From the NCBI GenBank assembly GCA_964628835.1, contig CAZVME010000057.1:1-20739 (forward strand): DNA of 20,739 nucleotides, given 5' to 3'. Both the position numbers and the translations under genes were made by a program. Numbering within the stretch: position 1 is the first letter of the stretch; each line of letters opens with the position of its first letter. This document shows, piece after piece, positions 8,650 to 15,402 of the stretch. Below the pieces are notes generated by a model, which had not been told where the DNA came from, searched no databases, and saw only the letters and a list, made by a program, of their open reading frames with translations. This DNA is from JAAGZL01 sp964628835. GTDB lineage: Bacteria; Pseudomonadota; Gammaproteobacteria; Chromatiales; Chromatiaceae.

Positions 8650-9299
8650 CCAAGCGTTTGAAAGTGCTTTTGCATGCCGTTTCGCAGTGACAGCTGGAAG
8701 ACATGACTACAGGTATGGCGTAAAACCAGGTAGACAGGAATCGCTTTAAGACCGGCCAGGCTTGGAGACAAAGCGAGACCGAGAATAAAGGTCGCTAGCG
8801 GTATGGCATCAACGGCCATATTTCGCCAGGGCCTCAGCTGGCGCCTAGTGGCCTTTGTTGCAACATGTGTTGGCTTGACAGCCAGGTAAACAAATATTTT
8901 TCCGAGCAACCAAGCCAAACAGTTTCCTGCAACCGTTATCAATAAAGCTTCCCACGATTTAATCAGTAACAACAAAACCAGACTGCCGGCAAATAGGACA
9001 GTCATATAGGCCAGCGTGATACGCACTTCTGCCTCAGTTAATGAATAGACTTGGAGTAAACGCTTTTTGATCGGTCCTATATCAAGTACCCTCTTTTTTT
9101 TCATTGAGCGGGCGGCCTGTATCGCGGCAACCACCAGGACCACACCACTCAAACAGATACTTATTGTCAGCCAAGAGGAGTCATTGCTTAATGCAGAGAC
9201 ACTGTATGCTACCAGGGTCAGAAGTAGGACATGAGAAAAGTCCAAAAAAACCTGTAAGGCCGAGTAGATCAACAGGCGAATACTTAGGGACATTGTCAT
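8646..9299 (-). CDS. multi-pass membrane protein of unknown function, last gene of the glycan operon
   Basis: This 217-residue protein has about five strongly hydrophobic stretches (approximately residues 7-36, 43-63, 95-113, 117-138 and 163-190). A basic cytoplasmic-looking loop carries KKKR (about 67-70), and another carries TRRQLRPWRN. I do not recognise a family: it lacks the length of Wzx or Wzy proteins and shows no transferase motif. It starts inside the stop of the glycosyltransferase gene (ATGA overlap at 9296-9299), so it is translationally coupled to it. It is the promoter-distal gene of the minus-strand operon. A role in membrane anchoring, lipid-linked intermediate handling or transport of the glycan is plausible from context only. 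Confidence 0.75.
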   Translation of the reverse strand: MTMSLSIRLLIYSALQVFLDFSHVLLLTLVAYSVSALSNDSSWLTISICLSGVVLVVAAIQAARSMKKKRVLDIGPIKKRLLQVYSLTEAEVRITLAYMTVLFAGSLVLLLLIKSWEALLITVAGNCLAWLLGKIFVYLAVKPTHVATKATRRQLRPWRNMAVDAIPLATFILGLALSPSLAGLKAIPVYLVLRHTCSHVFQLSLRNGMQKHFQTLG

Positions 9300-10039
9300 G
9301 ACTTCAACTTGCTCCTAAACCAGTCCATCGCGATAACGGCGAAGATAATTATACTTGCACTGTACTTTTCCAGAGTTCCAATTGATTCGCCTGTCGATGG
9401 CCTTAGTGCTGTGATAGGAGAGTACCCAAATTTCTCTATTTTTGCACCTTGCAGTGCCATACCGATGGCGAACGCAAACTCCTCACCATGTTGCGGCCAA
9501 TTTAATCGAGAGTTCTTACCCAAAAATGGTGAGAATCGTATGTTTTTTTTTGTCGCAAAATCAGCGTCAAAGATCAGATTAGGCGACCTTAGCGACGTCA
9601 ATCGTTTTAAAGATAAGCCTTTGATCGAGATTCTCACTGCTGATTGCCAGGTTATGGCTGAGGTCTTTTCGTGAAAAACAACAGCTTGGTAGTAATCCAA
9701 AACCTCAAAAATTTTATTAAGGTTAGTGGGCTTTAAGAATTCACGGGATAGATTGGAGTCTGCGTCCATTAGCCAAAGCCAGCGCGTTTGACATAACTCA
9801 ATACATTCATTTCTAGCTCGGGACAGCCCCAGCCCTTGTCTGAAGACGACATCATGGCTAGTGGCAGAAGAGCATGGGCACGCCGGTTTTTTAGAATTAC
9901 CCAATTGAACCAGGATCAACAAGTGGATTCTGGGATCCAGTCTTCGTCCCAAGTCACACCAATACTGATAAAACTGTTGAAAGTCTTCAACAGTACAGGC
10001 GACAGCAAGAGTCATTAATGGCTCGGGGGGCATTAGCAT
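9296..10039 (-). CDS. glycosyltransferase, GT2-like (GT-A fold)
   Basis: This is a 247-residue protein from ATG 10039, placed two bases after the stop of the upstream gene. The open frame reaches 10090, but those codons overlap the upstream gene. It starts with a Rossmann-like strand (LMTLAVACTVEDF). GLSRARNECIEL (71-82) leads into the metal and nucleotide-sugar motif WLMDADSN (89-96, DAD at 92-94). A later HGEEFAF (184-190) corresponds to the acidic catalytic-base region of GT2-type enzymes. It is shorter than its two GT2 neighbours and lacks the canonical VDDGSTD, so it is a divergent member. Donor and acceptor sugars are unknown. Confidence 0.78.
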   Translation of the reverse strand: MLMPPEPLMTLAVACTVEDFQQFYQYWCDLGRRLDPRIHLLILVQLGNSKKPACPCSSATSHDVVFRQGLGLSRARNECIELCQTRWLWLMDADSNLSREFLKPTNLNKIFEVLDYYQAVVFHEKTSAITWQSAVRISIKGLSLKRLTSLRSPNLIFDADFATKKNIRFSPFLGKNSRLNWPQHGEEFAFAIGMALQGAKIEKFGYSPITALRPSTGESIGTLEKYSASIIIFAVIAMDWFRSKLKS

Positions 10040-10041
10040 AC

Positions 10042-11253
10042 CTAGAGGCGTTGATAGAATCGATATAGCCAAGAGAACTGGCGTAGCCATAAAACAAACT
10101 TAGTTCCTAGACGAGTACGCCGAAGCATTAGAATCATGGAACGGAAAGCGCGTCGGAGCAGAACCGTTGGGTTGTTTTCTTTGCGTGAGGGGAGAGAGCA
10201 GTTATCCATGATTGCGGGCGAATGCGCTACATGCCCAGTGCTGCGTAGCAAACGTTCAAAATCGTTGTTGATTTTCTCTAGCTCTTCTACATCAAAACAC
10301 GATGAAGCTGGCATTTTGACCACTCCTTTTGGGAACAGAAGATCAAGAGGGCCTTCCTTGCCGAATTCGCCTTGTAAGTTGAATGAAATTTGTTGTTTAA
10401 GTTGCTCCAAAAAAGCACTGGAAACCACACATGATTGATCGCTGCCTAATCGATAAAAAGGCTGTTTTCTGAGCGCCATCAGCTCAGAATGTCCTATTTG
10501 ATACTTGGTAAAGCTAAGATTTTGTGTGGCTTGATTGAATCGCATGGCAAGCAGCACAAATCGACTATTGTGTTCAATTTTATTGTGTTGCTTTGCAGGA
10601 TTGAAGTGCTGGCCGAATAACTCCCTCCCCCCCACACCGGCATTAGTATGTCGTAAAAGGTTGATCGCGATATCGTCACCCTTGAGCAACTCGTAAGAAT
10701 GAAAATAAACTTCAAGCCCTGATGATTTAAGTGCGCATAAGCGCTCAATTTGTTGAAAGACTCCATAGCGCGTGCTGTTTGATAATCTGCGATCATTTGG
10801 GACCAATCTAGTGTTCCCACCGATTGCATACTCAGATATTTGCGATGACAGCCACGGACGAAAGTTCCGCACTAGAAAATGAAACTCAACTGTGGCCCCT
10901 AAGAATCGATCACGAATTTCCTGAAAGTTCTCCATGCTGGCCTGTGTTAAATTTTCGCAACTCAAAATTAAGGTGTACCTCGGAAGCTCAATTGCACTCA
11001 ATTCGTCTCGAAGATTGGACCAATCCCGTTCTGTTCCATTAGGTGAAAAAATGAATTGATGACCATCTGTTCGAGTGGTCCCTGGCATTCGGTCATCAAA
11101 ATAAATACCTGTTTTGGGGACATAGTAGTGGTGGGCGAGCAGTCGGTCACGGTTTTCAAACAGCTGTAATTGAAATGCCGTGGATCCGGTTTTGGTCAAC
11201 CCACAGTGCACAATGACTCGGCGTGGTGGTGAATGACGAAAGTTCACTTCCAC
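10042..11253 (-). CDS. sulfotransferase-like protein (same divergent family as the 6722 gene)
   Basis: This is a 403-residue protein with GTG as the likely start (11253). The PAPS loop VHCGLTKTGSTAF is at residues 15-27, with LSCENLTQ at 98-105. A 3'-phosphate-type FLVRNFRPWLSSQISEY (126-142) contains Arg129 and Ser136/137. Its layout and motif spacing parallel the plus-strand gene at 6722. The last 35 residues are rich in Arg, Leu and aromatics (FRSMILMLRRTRLG, FSWLYRFYQRL), which suggests a membrane-binding amphipathic tail. It overlaps the upstream GT2 gene by ten bases and sits two bases before the downstream glycosyltransferase gene, so it is firmly within the minus-strand operon. The assignment rests on motifs; activity is inferred. 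Confidence 0.75.
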   Translation of the reverse strand: MEVNFRHSPPRRVIVHCGLTKTGSTAFQLQLFENRDRLLAHHYYVPKTGIYFDDRMPGTTRTDGHQFIFSPNGTERDWSNLRDELSAIELPRYTLILSCENLTQASMENFQEIRDRFLGATVEFHFLVRNFRPWLSSQISEYAIGGNTRLVPNDRRLSNSTRYGVFQQIERLCALKSSGLEVYFHSYELLKGDDIAINLLRHTNAGVGGRELFGQHFNPAKQHNKIEHNSRFVLLAMRFNQATQNLSFTKYQIGHSELMALRKQPFYRLGSDQSCVVSSAFLEQLKQQISFNLQGEFGKEGPLDLLFPKGVVKMPASSCFDVEELEKINNDFERLLRSTGHVAHSPAIMDNCSLPSRKENNPTVLLRRAFRSMILMLRRTRLGTKFVLWLRQFSWLYRFYQRL

Positions 11254-12335
11254 AACATTGATACCGCTTTCAATCCGAGCCTGGCCAGTGTTCTGCCTTT
11301 GCCCAGAGGCCCCTTACGTGCAAAACGAAGCAAACGAATAGAGTGAATAAACCTTCTCTCGTTTACCAGAGTTCGATCTAGCGCGTTCATCAAATTGGGG
11401 TGCCGGCTCAACAGGCGCACTGTTTGTTCAGATTGATTTTCAGGATTTTTTGTGAAGTCAATTACCTGGGACTCAAGACGCAGCAAATGAATTAAATTTA
11501 ATGAGTCCAGGATCATGCCATCTGTTAAGTGCTCTATTGCAAAAAGCTGGTGCACAAGTCTCAATGTGTAATGCTGTACACGCTCTGCGCGTGATTGCTC
11601 GGGTAAATCAGAGCGTTTGTTTAGCAATTCTATGACGCGGGTGACGTGGGCCAAGAACAATTGGTGATCCGCCTTCGTTAATTCAGATGAGCTTAGAGTG
11701 CCTTCTCGGGTTTTGTCATAATGGACGGTTGGGGATGTTGTTAGAACAAGCAGCGCACTGGTTGTTAGAACGATTTCGAGACCAAAATCATGATCTTCGA
11801 ATTTCCTACGATGAAACCTGATGTGGTTATCCATCAAAAACTGGCGTCGGTATATGATCGACCAGCAGGGTTGAACCACCGACAAAAGAGAGGTTGACTC
11901 AATGTTGAGTAATTTTCCAGTGAGCGGCGCGATTAGCTCGTAGTCTGGATATGTATGTGGTTGTTTGTCATTACCGGTGTGGATGACAGCCGGCATAAAT
12001 CCTGCTTCGGCATTTAATTTACTCATCTCCTGGCAAGCCGTGCCAATCATTGGACCTTGGGTCCAATAATCATCCGCATCCAGAAAAGCAACGAATTCTG
12101 TGACTGATTGATCAAGTCCAGAGTTCCTGGCAGCCCCAAGGCCCAGGTTTTTATCGTGGGTGATGACTTTGACCCGACTCTCGTGATTGTAGGTCTTCGA
12201 AACATGGGCACCTGTCCCATCAGGACATGCATCATCGACAACCAATATTTGGGTTTCTTTCGCCTGTAAAACCGAATCAACTGTTCGAATTACAGTTGCT
12301 TTTGCGCGGTAACATGGAATGATTACCGTTAACAT
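11244..12335 (-). CDS. glycosyltransferase family 2
   Basis: This 363-residue protein has a canonical GT2 N-terminus: LTVIIPCYRA at the first strand, LVVDDACPDGT (31-41), NLGLGAARNSGL (63-74), and the metal-binding FLDADDYW (84-91). The acidic motif FEDHDFGLEI (179-188) likely carries the catalytic base. The C-terminal 150 residues are helical and without a membrane segment, so the enzyme is cytosolic or peripheral. It would add one sugar from a nucleotide donor to the growing glycan. Its start overlaps the end of the upstream GT2 gene by seven bases, and its end overlaps the sulfotransferase-like gene by ten, indicating one operon. Confidence 0.92.
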   Translation of the reverse strand: MLTVIIPCYRAKATVIRTVDSVLQAKETQILVVDDACPDGTGAHVSKTYNHESRVKVITHDKNLGLGAARNSGLDQSVTEFVAFLDADDYWTQGPMIGTACQEMSKLNAEAGFMPAVIHTGNDKQPHTYPDYELIAPLTGKLLNIESTSLLSVVQPCWSIIYRRQFLMDNHIRFHRRKFEDHDFGLEIVLTTSALLVLTTSPTVHYDKTREGTLSSSELTKADHQLFLAHVTRVIELLNKRSDLPEQSRAERVQHYTLRLVHQLFAIEHLTDGMILDSLNLIHLLRLESQVIDFTKNPENQSEQTVRLLSRHPNLMNALDRTLVNERRFIHSIRLLRFARKGPLGKGRTLARLGLKAVSMLWK

Positions 12336-13333
12336 GCTGCGTTACTCCGGGTTAGGCACTCAATAATCCGTCTGGCTCTTGCATCAGCCGCTGTGGGTCG
12401 CAAGCCAATGGATTGCTGTTCAATAAGCTCAGCCAACTCAGGTTGATCTGGATCTATAGCACATACAAGACCATCGATCTCCAAACATTTGTGGACCAAA
12501 TCATCTCGTTCAACTCTTTCGGCCTCGATACGGTGATCGTCACGCATGGGGAGGCTGAACAGAGCTAATAGAGAGCGAGTTACAGGGTCCAGATTATTAG
12601 TATTGGCGACGCAAAGTTCGTAAAAAAGGTCAATCGACGCCGCTATTCTGTCAAACAGGTGTAATCGTCCGGTATAACTGCCCGGTCGGTGTTTTCTGTA
12701 AATATAGATAGGGCTGTCAACCAGCATTGCAGCATCGACTTTGCTAGCCAGCCAGGTGGTCAGGACAAGATCTTCACCCATATCATTTCGCATCTTCGTT
12801 GCGCGATAGTACTCAATCAAGAGGTCGCGACAGATGATAAAACGCCAGATATTGGCCCAATACAGCAGCGGGAAAAGCACAGTTCCTTGCGTGATTGATT
12901 TATAACGCTTGATGGTAAAATCTTTCTCAAGTTTGGGCGTCGATGTGTTGCGTGTCTCAATAAACTGAAAGCAAAACAAATCCAGTTTCCGGTGGCTAAT
13001 CATTGATTGCAATATAAATTGCACATCAAGATGCAACAATATGTCGTCACCATCAACCAACCAGACGAACTGCCCCTGGCAAGCGCTAACGCCTGTTTGA
13101 CGAGCACAAAACAATCCTTGGTTGGAGGCATGCGTAATTACCCTGGAATTGGCATGTTCACGCTCAAACTCCTGTACTAGCCACCCAGTTTTATCCGTCG
13201 ATCCGTCATCAACCAGAACGGCCTCTACTCGCTGATCGTTGCGCAGCAGTTTGGATAGACTGCTTAGAAAAGCAGGCAGCAAGACTTCAACCTGATACAG
13301 GGCGACGACGATAGACACGATTGGTGGCTGCAT
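12329..13333 (-). CDS. glycosyltransferase family 2, first gene of the minus-strand operon
   Basis: This 334-residue protein has textbook GT2 motifs: VSIVVALYQ (6-14), AVLVDDGSTDKTG (38-50), NQGLFCARQTGV (71-82) and WLVDGDDIL (91-99). The catalytic-region MGEDLVLTTW (185-194) matches the ED motif of this family. No membrane segment is evident. It is promoter-proximal: its ATG faces a 107-base divergent spacer shared with the plus-strand sulfotransferase at 13441, and four overlapping or abutting genes follow. The ribosome site is poor. The sugar specificity cannot be told from the sequence. Confidence 0.92.
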   Translation of the reverse strand: MQPPIVSIVVALYQVEVLLPAFLSSLSKLLRNDQRVEAVLVDDGSTDKTGWLVQEFEREHANSRVITHASNQGLFCARQTGVSACQGQFVWLVDGDDILLHLDVQFILQSMISHRKLDLFCFQFIETRNTSTPKLEKDFTIKRYKSITQGTVLFPLLYWANIWRFIICRDLLIEYYRATKMRNDMGEDLVLTTWLASKVDAAMLVDSPIYIYRKHRPGSYTGRLHLFDRIAASIDLFYELCVANTNNLDPVTRSLLALFSLPMRDDHRIEAERVERDDLVHKCLEIDGLVCAIDPDQPELAELIEQQSIGLRPTAADARARRIIECLTRSNAAC

Positions 13334-13353
13334 AGGGCTAGTAAAAGAATCCC

Positions 13354-13391
13354 CTAGTCGCTAAGGTATATTAGTGTGGGAGGGCGACTAG
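13354..13391. promoter_or_regulatory. 8-bp perfect inverted repeat in the divergent promoter region
   Basis: CTAGTCGC (13354-13361) and GCGACTAG (13384-13391) are exact reverse complements separated by 22 bases, about three helical turns centre to centre. They lie in the 107-base spacer between the GT2 operon (minus) and the 13441 sulfotransferase (plus). A TATATT (13367-13372) lies between the arms and could serve as a -10 element. The geometry fits a dimeric regulator controlling both directions. No regulator gene is present in the cassette. Confidence 0.4.
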
Positions 13392-13440
13392 TAGCTGCAC
13401 TGCTTTGCAAGTACACAGGTATTCGATAAAGGGTTGATTA

Positions 13441-14562
13441 ATGTTACTGATTCCGAAGCTTAGGGTAGGCTATCAAAATGTGCCAAAGGTTGCCACAACT
13501 TCTATGTTTGATTGGTTATACCAAGCACATGGGGTGGTACCCAAAGTCTTTCCAGATCATCCAAACTCCAAGCGCAATTTTTTCATGAGTCGGTACAAAT
13601 CTGAATCGATAGAGGAGATTCAACAGACTGAAGGCACCTACCTTCGCTTCGCACTAACCAGAGACCCCGTACAGAGATTTCTCTCAATGTATGGAAACCG
13701 TGTAATCGCCAAACGTAAACTGGATATAGATGCGGATGATGGTCGATTATTGTTAGATGCTGGCTTATCGCCCAACCCGCAACTCAATGCGTTGATAGAT
13801 TCCTTGCGCGACTACTTATCCGCCTCACGGCACATATTTCATCATGCTAGAAGTCAGCTAGACTTTTTGGGTCATGACTTTTCTGTTTATGACCACCTGC
13901 TCGATATATCCAACTCCGATCACTTGATCGATCTCATCCGACAACATTGGCGCAAGCAGGGCATGGACCAGGCCATCTTAAACGCAGACCAGAGGCTGCC
14001 GCGGCTTCAAAGGTCAGGCCCAAAAATTAGTTTGGACGGGATCTCGCGTCGCTCATTTGAGAAGCTGCTTGAGTACTATCAAGAGGATTATAAGGCAATC
14101 CCAACCTTGGATCAGGAGTCCATCAAGGCTCAATTCATCCAGGAAAACGGCGGAACCAATCTGTTTTCATTTGATTTTCTGAAAGCTCACAAGCCCGAAG
14201 TTGAGGTGCGGGGTGTTCGTTTCACCGTGGAGCATAACAAGCGCAAGGAGGTTCAGGAACAGCGGATTCGATTGGGGGAGGATCCAACTGGCGGGATTGT
14301 ACTGTTTGGCGCCGTTGTTCTGTCTTCATCAGCATCGGCTTGCAAATTGTCTTTAACCATTGAAGGTGCACCACAGTCAATTGAGTGGGGGCTGCGTTCA
14401 AAGTACTGGGAAGAAAAATTTCCAAGGCACCCAAACAGCAGCCATGCTCGCTTCCAAGCTAGCGGCCTAAGTTTTCTGCCTGATCACGTGGCAGAGCTCA
14501 ACCTGGTCTATACAAATGGGGTGTCTAAACGACTGGGGCGCGTGACGCGCCTTTGTGACTAA
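13441..14562 (+). CDS. Sulfotransferase_2-type enzyme with an extra C-terminal beta-rich domain
   Basis: Residues 1 to about 225 resemble the chondroitin/HNK-1 type of sulfotransferase. NVPKVATTSMFDWL (13-26) is the PAPS 5'-phosphosulfate loop, and RFALTRDPVQRFLSMYGN (69-86) has the Arg and Ser of the 3'-phosphate site. EYYQEDYKAI (211-220) is the closing motif common in this family. Residues from about 255 to 373 form a separate domain rich in predicted beta-strands, with a motif W-x-x-x-F-P-x-x-P-x-x-x-x-A-R-F (323-338). A similar tail is, from memory, found appended to some bacterial sulfotransferases and methyltransferases of surface glycans. A good ribosome site (AAAGGG) precedes ATG 13441. 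The gene is transcribed divergently from the GT2 operon. Confidence 0.82.
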   Translation: MLLIPKLRVGYQNVPKVATTSMFDWLYQAHGVVPKVFPDHPNSKRNFFMSRYKSESIEEIQQTEGTYLRFALTRDPVQRFLSMYGNRVIAKRKLDIDADDGRLLLDAGLSPNPQLNALIDSLRDYLSASRHIFHHARSQLDFLGHDFSVYDHLLDISNSDHLIDLIRQHWRKQGMDQAILNADQRLPRLQRSGPKISLDGISRRSFEKLLEYYQEDYKAIPTLDQESIKAQFIQENGGTNLFSFDFLKAHKPEVEVRGVRFTVEHNKRKEVQEQRIRLGEDPTGGIVLFGAVVLSSSASACKLSLTIEGAPQSIEWGLRSKYWEEKFPRHPNSSHARFQASGLSFLPDHVAELNLVYTNGVSKRLGRVTRLCD

Positions 14563-14585
14563 GATGGCTACAATGGTGTGTAGCC
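14537..14585 (+). terminator. two hairpins at the 3' end of the 13441 gene (weak terminator candidate)
   Basis: GGCGCG (14537-14542) pairs with CGCGCC (14546-14551) within the last codons. GGCTACA (14566-14572) pairs with TGTAGCC (14579-14585) four bases after the stop. Neither is followed by a convincing T-run (TTTGTG and TTTGG only), so intrinsic termination is uncertain, although the position is right. Confidence 0.3.
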
Positions 14586-14808
14586 CTCGGTTTGGTAATT
14601 TATGTAACGCTACAGGGTGTCTACAGTACCGCCCCCCTATTACTAACTGCTCAACGTGGCCCATATCGCTCACCGTTTGGAAATCTGAAAGCCTAGTATT
14701 TATTCATAAGCTCAACCTCATAATCATACAAATATCATTGGTATATGATAGCCATAACATAGTTTTAAAAAAAGCATACAGAAATATTTAACATTTTTCT
14801 TTCTATTG
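14586..14808. other. AT-rich intergenic stretch without a supportable gene
   Basis: This lies in the 318-base gap between the 13441 gene and ssb, whose two genes converge on it. It becomes strongly AT-rich toward the right. A small dyad, TATCAT (14733-14738) with ATGATA (14745-14750), and A/T runs are the only structure I see. A 78-residue open frame (14555-14791) overlaps the upstream gene, has no motif or ribosome site, and is judged spurious. Confidence 0.5.
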
Positions 14809-14842
14809 AAAAACAAAAAAGGCCCTGTATAAACAGGGCCTT
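14809..14842 (-). terminator. Rho-independent terminator of ssb
   Basis: Perfect nine-base arms, AAGGCCCTG (14819-14827) and CAGGGCCTT (14834-14842), flank a six-base loop. On the minus strand the hairpin is followed directly by an almost pure T tract (complement of 14809-14820). It lies about 40 bases beyond the ssb stop. Confidence 0.92.
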
Positions 14843-14880
14843 GTGTCTTTAATATTTACGGTTTCTATATAAGGTAACCA

Positions 14881-15336
14881 TCAGAACGGAATATCGTCAT
14901 CAAACCCACCATCCTGGGCTGGAGCCGGAGCGGCAGCTGGTGCCGACTGCTGCTGTTGTGCCGGACGATTTCCTTCAAAGGCGGCACTGCCACCGCCACG
15001 GCTATCCAACATCTGCATCTGGTCCGCCACGATCTCTGTGGTGTAGCGATCCTGGCCGTTGTTGTCTTGCCATTTACGGGTCTGTAGCCGCCCCTCCACA
15101 TACACCTTGGAGCCCTTCTTCAGGTACTCACCAACGATCTCAGCCAAGCGCCGGAAGAACACCACTCGGTGCCATTCGGTCTTCTCCTGGGTCTCGCCGG
15201 TATTCTTATCTTTCCAGGATTCACTGGTTGCCAGAGTGGCATTGGCCACGGCGTTGCCATTTGGCATGTATCGCACCTCTGGGTCCTGCCCCAGATTTCC
15301 AATCAGAATTACCTTGTTTACGCCTCTACTGGCCAT
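14881..15336 (-). CDS. ssb: single-stranded DNA-binding protein
   Basis: This 151-residue protein begins MASRGVNKVILIGNLGQDPE, the standard bacterial SSB start. An OB-fold follows to about residue 110 (ESWKDKNTGETQEKTEWHRVVFF, PEVRYMPNG, YVEGRLQTRKW). Then come a Gln/Ala/Pro-rich flexible linker and the conserved acidic tip DDDIPF, which recruits replication and repair partners. It binds single-stranded DNA during replication, repair and recombination. A strong AGGAG precedes the ATG. It lies 66 bases after the MFS gene on the same strand, an arrangement I recall from other Gammaproteobacteria, which supports this being the resident copy. Its 3' end is partly duplicated at 6194-6313. Confidence 0.97.
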   Translation of the reverse strand: MASRGVNKVILIGNLGQDPEVRYMPNGNAVANATLATSESWKDKNTGETQEKTEWHRVVFFRRLAEIVGEYLKKGSKVYVEGRLQTRKWQDNNGQDRYTTEIVADQMQMLDSRGGGSAAFEGNRPAQQQQSAPAAAPAPAQDGGFDDDIPF

Positions 15337-15402
15337 ATCTCTCCTCTCCTCAAAATTATCACTACTCTGTCCGTGAATAGTTTTATAAATAAAAGATCAA
15401 TA

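Larger units (their letters stand above)
6314..14880. other. putative accessory island: sulfated-glycan cassette inserted at the ssb 3' end
   Basis: The block is bounded by an ssb 3'-end remnant on the left and the complete ssb on the right, in direct orientation. It contains only sulfotransferase-like, glycosyltransferase and one membrane-protein gene. Its G+C content is visibly lower than that of the nnrS side and of the MFS, amylosucrase and kinase genes. A cassette gene is cut at the left seam. No integrase, transposase, tRNA or long identical att repeat was found, so homologous or illegitimate exchange at ssb is as likely as an integrative element. The exact right border is not visible; it could lie within ssb itself. 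Confidence 0.55.

Noticed and set aside
14555..14791. 78-residue open frame after the 13441 sulfotransferase
   Set aside because: It starts inside the previous gene, has no ribosome site or motif, and its AT-rich composition is that of a spacer.
6194..14914. ssb-tail repeats as att sites of a site-specific integrase
   Set aside because: The longest identical run I find between the two tails is about eight bases and no integrase gene is present in the window; homologous or illegitimate exchange fits better.
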